A stretch of DNA of 64,000 bases. Source: Branchiostoma floridae (taxonomy: Eukaryota; Chordata; Leptocardii; Amphioxiformes; Branchiostomatidae). Location of the stretch: the NCBI RefSeq assembly GCF_000003815.2, contig NC_049989.1:15968522-16032521 (forward strand), read 5' to 3'. The notes under the pieces are model-generated. The model did no database searches. It saw nothing but the letters and a program-made list of their open reading frames with translations, and was not told the DNA's origin. Positions 22,279 through 33,900 of this stretch are shown here, piece after piece (within the stretch, counting starts at the first letter, position 1; the number at the start of each line of letters is the position of its first letter). The translations under genes and the position numbers were made by a program.

Positions 22279-23302
22279 CTACCAGCCTTGTTACTTATTT
22301 CGCTGTTGGCTTGCCTTTTCTACGTTGTATCGTGAGAGGAAACTGTCAGATTGTAAATCTTTACTACCTTACTTTCATTTGCTTACTGTCCTCGTAGTTT
22401 GATCTTTCTGTGAATATGAGTTATCATGGACTATAATATACCACTAGTGTCATTTTTAAAATTGTGTCATGACCACGAAGCTCAGGAAATTTTGCAGCTA
22501 TTGTTTAGGTAAGTAGCAAGCAATAGAAAAATGTTTTTTTACCACTCTATAGTTTTGTAGGAATACCAACTCACTGCCACTAAATGGTAACTACCAGAAC
22601 TGTAGTGTTGTTGATAATGTATAGTTGTAACCAGCCAAGCAAAGATACTTACAAGTTATCTGTCTTCAATATAGAACAAGAAAATGTAACGATCGCACAT
22701 GTAAATATCAACTATGCTAGAATTGTAAATAAGGAAGTAAAACAAGAACTTGATTAGGTACATAGTATTTCTTGTTTGTGTACCTAGTATTCTATTTCTT
22801 GTAATACTTGTGTCAAACATTAAGTAAATTGACTTGCAAAAATTGTCAGCTACCGTAAGATAATAAAACCTTATTAACCATAAGCTGCTTTGTAAATGTT
22901 AATAGCAAATGGTAATATCAAGTTAATGATTATACATGTATAAAAATACAAATCAGACTCATTCAGACAGTAGCAAGGTACTTAGTAGGTAGTAATGGAA
23001 TACATGTACTGTACTTTTTAAAGTCAAACATAAACCTAGGTAATGTGATAATGTATGTTTAAGTAATAACAGGACTTCATATGCTGATTTTGTTTGCTTT
23101 CAAAAATATGTTTGGCAATCTTGTGCATAAAAGCAGACAGTCATGACAAACTGTTTAGGAGTTGACGTTAAAGTTGAACTGAGTGTTACTTAGATCAAGG
23201 ATAGTATACTTCTTTAGCACCAAAAGTAAGCTGTTCTGAACAGTCGCATTACCTCCATATCATTAGTATTCGTCGTTGAATTCATCTGTGGATTTTTCGA
23301 CA

Positions 23303-23530
23303 GATGAGCAGGCAAACAGGCCCTTGCCGGTGGGTTTGGCAACCTGTTTGCCTGACCTGCACATGACTTTTTAAGGTGAAGGAGGGATGTGCAAATCCTT
23401 CTCCACTCAATGGTCTAGTGATGCTGAAAGTCCCACAGGTGCAGGAACTGCCACATGTAAGATGGCCCAAGCAGATGCAGCTTTGTTGTTTGGAGTTTCC
23501 GTCTCCTAGGAGGACTTTGTCCCAAGGATA
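23303..23530. repeat. Dispersed repeat, copy 1
   Basis: About 228 bases shared in direct orientation with 26303-26532: GATGAGCAGGCA, CAACCTGTTTGCCTGACCTG, CTTCTCCAC, GAGTTTCCGTCTCCTAGGAG. Not recognised; no terminal repeats seen. Confidence 0.8.
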
Positions 23531-24810
23531 CAATTGTACAAGGGGTTCCCCGGACCCCTGACTTGTGTAAATCATGTGTTAAACAGTAGGTGATTACCAT
23601 ACCTAATATAGTGTACAGTCAACAGTGTTTGAAATGTACTATAATAAAGCTACTTGACAAAATAGTTACCGGTACAGCAACAATTCGTCCCTACAGATAG
23701 GTACAATATCACAGATTGTTACAGTTGAGAAAAAAAATCTGACAAATTATTTACATCCAGTTCTCAGTTTTTCATGAATACCACATACAGTCACATTTTG
23801 GTGTGCTTTTCAGATGATTTGCTGGTACCTACCCTTTATCTAAGAAGGAGCAGCTCTGAAGTATGAAAGAAGTTTTTGGTTGCAAACCTGCTACAGTTAC
23901 TGTGTTTACTGTTATTTCTGGTATACTGGTATCCAGCAATGCACATTCAGAAAGTCTAATGCACCCATTGTAAATATTGTACAGCTGCTACACATTGTAT
24001 GTAGGAAAAACAAATAAATTACAAAATGTACTACAATGTCGGTTGTGTTGTGTCTGAATGTATGCCTCCCTTTTTATAACGTTGAAGGTTCTCATATATT
24101 GACAGCGCTAAAAACAGGAAAAGTGTGAATGCAAGGATGAAATTGTGTACCAAAATGTAAGAACTCCAGTTAAGTTTAGTGTTAAAACTGCATAGATCCA
24201 TCGTGAAAGAATCTAAAAGCGTACCTAAAACAACACCAAAAGTCACTTAATTCTAAGACATCAGTAAGCAACCATTTGAAAATGTAGCTTTGGTTCCAAT
24301 AAGAATGAGTATGCATGTTTACAATAGTAATGTCCAAGGTACTGAATCGCCATCAGGTGTTTTCTTTTTAAACCTCTGGTTGTAGTATAGCCAATATGTA
24401 CCCATTTGAGTAATGAGGCCGTTTTTTTGCCTTTGGTCGATCCGTCTATTCGGACAAATTAATAATTTAGGTAAATTTAAAGATAGAGAGAATGAGGATG
24501 ATTCAAGCTTGTGGGAGCAGCAGTCGGGGATATCCCCCGGGATTGGAGTGACGTCATTCATCCAGCTGTGGAACCCGTGGAATAGTCCATCATTCGAAGC
24601 CGGGGTAACTAAGAAAACAGCCAAACTAATATCTCTAATTTCATATCATGATTAAGATTCTGAGTACTTATATTTCAGCTATTGGGGGAATATAATAGAA
24701 GTAAGCTGAAAAAAATTTTGATGCTTAAGGGAAGTTTTGAAAGGTTGTTATAAGCAAAGATTTTACCAAAGTCCTCCCGCTGTCAGAATAGAAGCGTCCA
24801 AAGGAGTCAA

Positions 24811-24948
24811 CATGGCGGCGGGCGACTCGAATGAAGAAAACTCTCGAGGAAAAATGAAAATTGACGGCTGAGAGTTGGTTATCTAGAGTGACATCTTGCA
24901 GAGGTATTTCTCATCAAGGTTATCACAGAATATGAGTGACTGGTGTCG
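24811..24948 (+). promoter_or_regulatory. Probable promoter-proximal first exon of the calpain gene
   Basis: CAACATGGCGGCGGGCGACT is a YY1-like element in a CpG-rich patch typical of metazoan start regions. The ATG in it opens a 19-codon upstream frame ending at TGA before the proposed calpain start (24932). The exon ends at a strong donor, TGTCG|GTAAGA, at 24948/24949. Confidence 0.45.
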
Positions 24949-27900
24949 GTAAGAACGTCTGTAGGAGACGGGGATGCGAGGACTTGGAGGTGGGAGGGGG
25001 GCGGTTGCCTTTCCGCAGTCCTTTTCTATTTTCCTACGCCTGGACTTGTCCCGAGATGTTGTCACATGTACACTGGGCAAATTTTGGGCAATATTTGGTC
25101 TAAACTGTGTACCATATAACTGGCCGTGTGAAACTGTAATAGTGTTACATAGCCAGTCTTCTTAATCTTATACACATTCAGACCAGTGCCACCAGATGGA
25201 CGACTGAACTGAACTGAGACCAGCTTCCTATCAATTGGCCTTGTCCAAATCCCACCCAGTGTCAAATACCAAGGAATTTAAATTAGGCCATGTTGATTCG
25301 ATTCTATAGATGACATCCTCTGAGCACCCCAAGGCTGAATTCAAGTGTGCAACAAAAATAAACGTTGGACCAAAAGAAAGTTATTTTCATGATTATGAAA
25401 TCTAGTTGGTCAGGAATGTTGGACAGATGATTAGTGTTACACACAAAATATAGTCATGTTATTGTATAACAGACAGTAGTTAGTTAATAGGATTTTTTCA
25501 TCAATCAGTGACTGTATTAAAGGTAAGTACACGTACCTCCAAATTTTCGATGGCTATCAGTCCATCTTGATCACGGAGTGACCTAGTTCTCGCGAGATTT
25601 GGGAGAACTAGGTCAAGACTTGCGTGGATCTTCCGCCCCTCACCCCGCCTCCTTGCGGAGTAGAGGTAAGTAGGACTTGGGCAGCTCCCAGCCATCATTG
25701 CTGTCAGCCATCATAAGACAGTAGTTAATTTTTGTTCTTTCATGCCTTCTTCCTTGTCTTGTATTTGACTTGTGCATTTCCAATATTTTTTTTGCAATGC
25801 ACATGGCATATATTTGCACATTTTGCAGTAGCAGGAGCCTAATCCAACAGTCGCTCTGTGGCTAATTTTGCAGTTGCTTTTTCAACTTACAGTTTGGTAG
25901 AAAACTTTTTTGGAAGCGGACGGAAATTCATGCACCCACGGATGTCATCCATATATCAAATCAACATTACCTTATGCGATGTACTGAGTTGAAATGGTTT
26001 GATCTTATCACAAACTGACTGATGGTATAAAGGCAAACACAACTGTACTTTCAGTTCAACTTTGATGGGTATATTTTTCACACATACAGATCAGTGCTTC
26101 CATCACGAGTGTCTTCCATACCAGAGAACAAGATGCTATTCGAGGACCCAGACTTCCCAGCGAGTGACTCAGCACTGTATTACAAAGGCAGCTCGGAGAA
26201 TGTTGGACAGATAGTCTGGAAAAGACCACAGGTTTTCAACAGTTGATAATTCTAGGGTAGATGTGTTGATGTTTTTTTTTAAATTCTCCTGTTGATTCAA
26301 AAGATGAGCAGGCAGACAGGCATTTTGCCGGTGGGTTCAGCAACCTGTTTGCCTGACCTGCACATGACTTTTTATGGTGAAAGGGGGGTGTGCAATTCCT
26401 TCTCCACCCTATTGTCCACTGGTGCACTAAGTCCTACAGGGGCAACTGTATGCAACGTGTAAGACGGCCCCAGCAGATGCAGGTTTGATGTTTTGAGTTT
26501 CCGTCTCCTAGGAGGACTTCGGACCAAGGATGCAAGGTGTTGATGTACACGACAGGCAATCTTACTCAAATGTACAGTTGGTCTTGTTCCTCGGGTTATA
26601 CGAAATACCGTACACTGTGTTGTATACTATATTTATCACCTTATTTGCAGAGTTAATGTGCTAAAACTAAACAAGACAAACGAGAAACAAGGAGATCTTC
26701 GAATCAAACTCTAGTTTGGTGGTGTTAATACAATATTCTTCAAACAGTGACGTTTTTTTAAAGGCTTAGTTTAATAGAGACATACCTCCAAAGTTTCAAT
26801 GTCTTGTAGCACATGTCGTTCACAGTACGACTACATGTCTGAACCTAGTCTCATGCACGAGACTCTCTCGCAAGACTAGGTCACTCCATGAACAAGATGT
26901 GCTGCAAGATATCGAAAATGTCTCTATGCCTTTAAAAAAAGTCACTGAATGAAGAATATTGTATTAACTGTACTCATGTGTGCTGGGTTGGACAAAAAAA
27001 TTCACTTGTCCTATCGGGCAAGCACATAAAAATTTACTTGCCCAAACCAATTTTTTCCTTGCCCAAAATTCAAATGTTTGTTACTACAGTCAAATTTGTC
27101 TAAGAAGACTACCCTGGGGACCGATGTAAAGTGGTCTTTTTAGACAAGTGGTCTTCTTAAGCAAAGGAAGTAAAAACGACAAGATAGGACAGACACAATG
27201 ATTTCCGTCAATGGTCTTTTATTATTCCTCATACCTGCACATTTGTACATGATAAACAACACAGTATCACAGTTCCTGTATCGTTTATATCCCAAGTGAA
27301 CTACAGTTTACATACAATGTAAATTGTACTTGGATAACATTCATCACTTCTATCAAAGGTAAACCATGTCTACTGTACAGTACATCATTTGCTCTTGAAA
27401 AACTGGTCAATGGTAGTTTGTTTTCCAGCCAATCTTCTCTGATTCCAAACAGTGCTTAACATGTCGTCTGCCTGGTCAAAAACATTCAGCAGCTCTCCTA
27501 GCCCTTCTTCAGCACACAGAATCTTAATGTCCTTCATAAGACTCACAAGAGAGTTCAGGTTAGGATATGCACCTACATGTAGTATATGCATTTTCACTTC
27601 CAGCAATGGAATTCTTTGACCATTGCTTGATGTCATGACTGTAAAAAGTAACAAGTATGTCAAAATTGCACTCAATCAATGGAAAAATCTTAGTTGCCCA
27701 ATCGGGCAAGTGGGGTAGGTCATGCACTTGCCCGAACAGCACTTTCACTTGCCCTGGACAATAGGGCTAGTGGACTTGTCCAACCCTTATGTGACTAATG
27801 TATCTCTTCAATGATTGTTTGTTGTTGTTTTCAGGAGCTTGTTGCAGACCCCGTGCTGCTCCCAGCTGAAGGTGACCTGTGTGTACAGGATGTGGTGCAG

Positions 27901-30900
27901 GGCAGGCTGGGAGACTGCTGGTTCCTGTGTGCCTGCGCTGCCATTGCACCACATAGACAACTCATACAGAAGGTAGCACCAAGTTTCAACTCTAACATAC
28001 GATGTACATCCAGCAAATGTTCTTTGTGTTGTTGCCTTTTTATTTTAACTAAACATAATTATGCACGGTATGATCATCAAACTCTGTGCAAGAAATGGTC
28101 TAATCAATGCATATGGTTTGATTCAGTTTGGGAGAAAAGCTTTTCAAGACTTTGTATGTCAGCAGTTGGCCTAAACTATATTCTATGGGGTACAGGGTTT
28201 GCAAGGCATTTGGAAAGTTGGGAGTTGAAACTACTGTGTTACAGTATACCAAAAATTGTGTACATACTGCTTTCCCTACATTATTAACAATCTGCACTTT
28301 CAGGAAAGAGTCTGGGAATTGAATACTCAGCACTACTACTACCAGTAGTAGCCCCCTGCCTTGCTGAAGTGGCCTGTGTGTCCCAAGGGCTTTAGAGCCA
28401 GAGATTTGCACTGCTCCATATGCACTGAAAGTTGTCGGAAGAAAAGCATCTTTTGATTACTATGGATTCCTACCAGTTAATCTATGTGAGGCAGTTTGGA
28501 GTAAATTCTTGTGTCATTATTATAGTCTGCTGATAGAATTAATCATATCTGAAAAGGCATTCAATTCAAATCTTTATTTTGACAACTTCTGGGCAAAACA
28601 ACCTCTACAACAAACAAGCCCTCGCACACTGTATGGGCTATATACATGTACATGTACGTGCAGAGGAGCATCTGCAATATGTATAATCTGTATGAATACA
28701 GGTCAGGTATTCTGATCCCTATTTGGAGAATTGTGAAGGTTGTGAATGGTTTAGTCAGCCTTAAACTATGTGTTATGCATAATGGTGCATATTTGAGCTG
28801 TTCTATCACATTTGTTCATCATGAGTATCCAGACACATACATGCATAATATGTACTTTTTACTACAAGACTAAGTATATAAGTCAATACACCTTAACTTG
28901 ATACATGTATCATTACATTATGATCCATTTTGCTTATTTTTATATATGACTACAAAGTGCTAAACATATCAAGATCTGCAAACAGCTTGAGGCTTGATGA
29001 TTAAAAGCAATGAATAATTGTGAATTACACAATAGTCAAATGTAAAAAGCCTTTGATAAATATGATCTTACTACAGTAACTAAATTCTACCTACCGACTT
29101 CACCTGTAAGCATTTAAATATAGAATACAACACGGCAGCTGCAACACGGTGTATTCCGTATCACCCGAATACAACACGGTGTATTCCATGTCACCTTCAC
29201 AGGGATACTTATTTATGTCATACCCACCTGAAATAAACCTTGTTTTGATGCGAAATGCGCCAGAAGTTGAACAAATTTGGTGCCCTCGAACAAAAAGTGT
29301 TACAATAGCAATGTTCCAACGTCTGAATCAGGTATTCGAATTGCCAACCATGCCGCACTCGGCCCGCTCGAAATGGTTTGATTTACTTGAAGGAAGTCTG
29401 TGTGATACGGAAAGTTATCACACGGTCCGGAACACCCGTATCGAACGTTTTCGTGTCACCGGTATGACATGATAATAGTATTTACAATGTTGGTGCCAAA
29501 AGGTGCAAACAGGGAGACATGTTTTTCTTCATTTCACAACAAAGCAGCAAATGCATTCAATTTGATAGCCAAAAATTGTATGATTAATACAAAATTATCA
29601 TCTGAAGTCTGGAAGACAACAAATGTGATTTTGATTGCCAGATGTCATTATACTATAGCATGACCTTTACCCCCTATAGTGCCACACTAACCCTGTGTCC
29701 AGACTGATACAGTTTTCATGTTGATATCAGTCACCACCACATCTCCACCTGGTGACACAGCAACACCACAGGGATACTCCATACTTGCCATACCACTTCC
29801 AATGTGAGACAGAAATCTGCCCTGACTGTCAAACATTTTCACACAACCATTTTTAGTCTCAGCCACAATGATGTTTCCCATCCCATCAACACAAATGCCC
29901 TGAGGTGCTTTCAACTGGCTTTCACCAGATCCCTCACTCCCAAACTTAAACTTGAAGTTCCCCTCTCTGTCCAAGACATGGACACAGTGATTGTTGTGAT
30001 CAGCGACCAGAATGTTCCCCTCCCCATCCACAGTGACATCTATTGGCCACCAAGGCTTTGGGGACCTATGGCTTGAACCATATGTACTCATGGCTCTACC
30101 CATGTCAGAGCCATCTTGCTTAAATACTCGAAGTCGTCCGTTCTTCCCATCATACTCTGTGACAATCACCTGGTTTGTTGCCATAGCTACAGTTATGCCA
30201 TGGCTGTATTCAACATATGGAAGATCTATTTTGGCCAAACTTGTGCCTTCCCTCGAATACTGCACTACATGAGAATTACTCACCACCCACAGGTTGCCAT
30301 TTCTATCTACAGCAACTTCCTCAGGTTTTAGCTTTTTATCAGTTTCCCCAGGCAGAGATGTTGTGAACTGTCTGATATAAACACCATCCATTGTGAACAC
30401 CTGGATTCTTTTGTTACCGTATATTCTCGAATAAAGTACGCACTTTTTTAACTTTTCAAAATTGAAAAGGTGCTACAAGTTGTTGTCAAAGTTGGGGTCA
30501 ACAATGTAAAGCTCATTGTCCTGTGATACAGCTACTCCATAAGGCCATTGAAATTTCCCCCTACCTGATCCCCTTCCCCCAAATCTGACTTTACTCACCC
30601 ATGGTCGTTCCACCATGGTTGACCTGACATTCGTACCTACATCTTTCTTTTGGGGCTGAACCACAGACCGTTTGACTTGTCGTGTCTTTGTTGCCTTTGA
30701 CTTATCCATGTAAATGTCTGGCATGATTTGTAACAGATGTTTCCGCTGATTCAAACTCCCCACCGGTTGCTTGGCTGTCATCAGCTCCTCTATTCTAGCC
30801 TCCATGTTCTTGTCGGTCTCCTGAAGTTGATGGATTTTCTTGTTCTGTTCTTGGATGATTTTCTCCAATTTCTCATTTTTTTCTTTCAGCTTCTTTACCT

Positions 30901-33900
30901 CTTCCCTTATGGCATCAGTGTTCCCAGCCTGTTCCCTCGCTGTTGGTTGCAGGAGAACTGGAAGTAAAAATGCAGCCAGGGTTAAATAATAATATAATAT
31001 CTGGTGTAAAAGAGATATTTTATCTGTCAGCTTTGACTTTGATGAGTAAAAATCCAGTGCAGGAAAAAATCGGTATTTGCTAGCAAATGTGTTTTTTTTT
31101 TCAACTGAATCATTTCATGTAAGACTGATACAGATGTACCTTGAAATAATTCACCCCCTGCAAAAATGGACTGTTCCAAAGTCACACCTGAGCAAAATTG
31201 AAATATTCAATATCGGCTTCTGCCCAAAAGTAGTCTATTGCAAAGTCATGCCAGTCCAAAAGGAAATTTTCCAACACAATATATATTATGGTCACATAAG
31301 ATAGATAAATAGCAACATGTCACCAAAAAAATCCCCAATAAGTCGTTTTTAAGTGTATTTCAATATGAATGGAGTCCTTGGAAAATTTGTTCAATTCATC
31401 CCTACACCAAATTTCAGGTCATTTGGCTGCAATACCAGGTCAGAGGAGGCCCAAATATACTGTTTTGGTCTAAAAATGGCCCCCAAACGTCAGTTAATCA
31501 TTTTAAAGGCATACATTGAAAAAATTTCAGGTCATTTGGCCCCCCAAAAATAAAGATGAATCAATTTGACAGGAGATGAAGAAGAAAGAAGAGACATCAC
31601 GAACAATATATTTCAACTGATTTTTTTTTATATTGGTGAAATATAATGATTATGGTTTAAACCAGCTGATAAAGAAGGCAGTTTTTCCTTATTTCTGACT
31701 TACCTGGGTTGGTCTGGAAGCGTTTTCTTGGACTGTCAGCTGCATCATCTTGGAGAGCTTTCCTTTTGTTCTCTTGGAGGAGCAATTGATGTTCTGTGAG
31801 TTGGACAAAGTCAAATTCATCTGTACATTGATAAGAAACAAAAAAACAACAACAACTTTGTATCAAGCATCTCTCCAATCAAAGGAATCTCTAAATTTCC
31901 TCAACCATTCGAGCTATTTCCAGAGACCATGGATTGTTGAATTCGGTGTAATTCATCACTATACTGATGAAATCTATGTCGCTTCTGTCACTAATACTAA
32001 GCACTTGGACGCAGATTTCATCACTATACAGATTTCATCACTACATCGCTTCGGATGCTAATACTAGCATTTGGACTTGCATCTTACATCTTCTCCAGGT
32101 AGGCCAAAGGCCTGTCAGCTGAGAGTCTCTTTCACTCTTCCTGATCATGGAAGATCCCCTCCTCTTCAAGTCTAACTAGTCTGCCCAGTCTGTACTAGAT
32201 GTCAGTATCTCCTGTATGTTGTCCCTCCATCTCTTTCTGGGTCTGCCTAAGGGGCGCTTGCCCTTTGGTTTGTACTGGAGAGCTATCTTTGGAATTCTTC
32301 CCTCATCCATTCTTTCTAGTTGAATGGCCAATGCTCTAGAACACGCTTATTTTCTAAAACAGTGAAAACGACGCAGCGCGCCTCTCCCGTGAAACTACCC
32401 TCTACTTTAATGCTCATAACAGAAAATTGGTTGACTGTAGGTCCATGAAATTTGGCATGCTTAAAGATTAAGCTTTGATGCGTCCGACAATTGTCGAATT
32501 ATTGGTGTTGGTTGAATAATATTGGACGAAGTTACCCACTGAACATTGCGTATTTTACGCAATGTTCATTGGCTTATAGCAAACATGTAGCTTTCATGAA
32601 TATCATCAAAATCTCTGTGCTAATTTCCAGAAACCTTTCATTTGATATATAGTTTATTGTCAGTGGAGCGCAGTACCCGAATAGAGAATGTTTATTCTGT
32701 TGAAGACAAGGCGCGGCGCCTCGCACGTTCCGAACACAATTGGAACGCGTCGGCGGGACAGAAACCATGGGACTTGCTGTCCATCTTTGTCACGTCGACG
32801 TAAGCACGTAAAGTTCACTAACCCTCTTAAAATTTATATGCTAATCCCCCCAAACCTTACCTTTCAATTGATACGTAGTTTAATGGCGATTCGAATGGTT
32901 GATTACACAACAACAGAATGCTGAAAATGTTCACTCCGATATGAAGACGTGGCACGTCGCTCTCCGGGCAACCATGGAATTTCGAGATGAAATTTGTAAC
33001 GGCGTTGTAAGCACGTAGAGTTAATGAAAAATCATGAAAATTTGTGAGCTGATTTTTAGAAACCATGCATGGTTTTCATTTCAAATATAGCTTGTGTACA
33101 GGGGAACGCAGTACCCGAATAGAGATTATTAACGTCCTTTACAGAGACAAGGCTCCTCCCGCGTTCTACTTGGTGAAACGGTCTCCAGGCAAGTAACCAT
33201 GGGACTTTACCATCATCTTTGAAACGGCGTTGCATTCATGAAGAATGTTCTATCTCTCTTGAAATCTATGTGTTGGTTCCCAGAAACCTTAGCTTTACTT
33301 TGATATATAGCTTATTGTCGACTTTGGTTACAAGCATAACACTGGCATAGAAAATGTTCACTCTGTGCCAACCCTTCGCCCCGTATGTTCTACCGTGGAA
33401 CGAGGTCGCTCCATGTGCTGTCATAGATTTGTCAGTGCGGTTGTAAATTAAACTCCTTGCTCCTCAAATCAACCGGGCAACTTTGGTATCATTGCAAAGG
33501 CGATTAAATAGACTATCGCATTGTGGAATTAGATAATTAAATCTAGGTGAACTGTAAAACAGACAAGCACAAAGAAACTGGACAAAAAATGCTAATGTTT
33601 CAAAAGCCATAGTGCCAGATGTAATTTTGCAACACACAAAATGTGTACATGGTTGTGCTGGAAAAATCCTGTAGATATGAAAAAGTATAAACATTATGCA
33701 AGTCTAAGGTCTTTTTGTTGCACCACAGGCAATTGTTTACACCCATGCAAGGGGTTCAAGCCGACTGACCCGGCGTGCGCCTCGTCTAAGAGAATAACGC
33801 GTTCTATATGATCTGTGCCGTTTTAGAAAACCCCGGAAGTAGAACCGAATATTTGATGCTTGGCCATTCGACTATTCCACATGTCCTATCCATCTGAGGG

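Larger units (their letters stand above)
22014..24018 (+). other. Probable DGCR2 3' UTR
   Basis: No exon follows the DGCR2 stop. AATAAA words at 22862-22867 and 24013-24018 are candidate poly(A) signals, giving a UTR of about 0.85 or 2.0 kb. It contains the hairpin at 22089 and the dispersed repeat at 23303. Confidence 0.5.

Noticed and set aside
21409-22335. Long plus-strand frame overlapping DGCR2 exon 8
   Set aside because: It is the wrong frame of the true exon; the DGCR2 frame carries the PPPPY motifs and continues the phase of exon 7.
24319-24624. Minus-strand 101-codon frame between DGCR2 and calpain
   Set aside because: It shows some open reading and a CRE-like word but no recognised motif and no splice partners; possibly an old retroelement piece.
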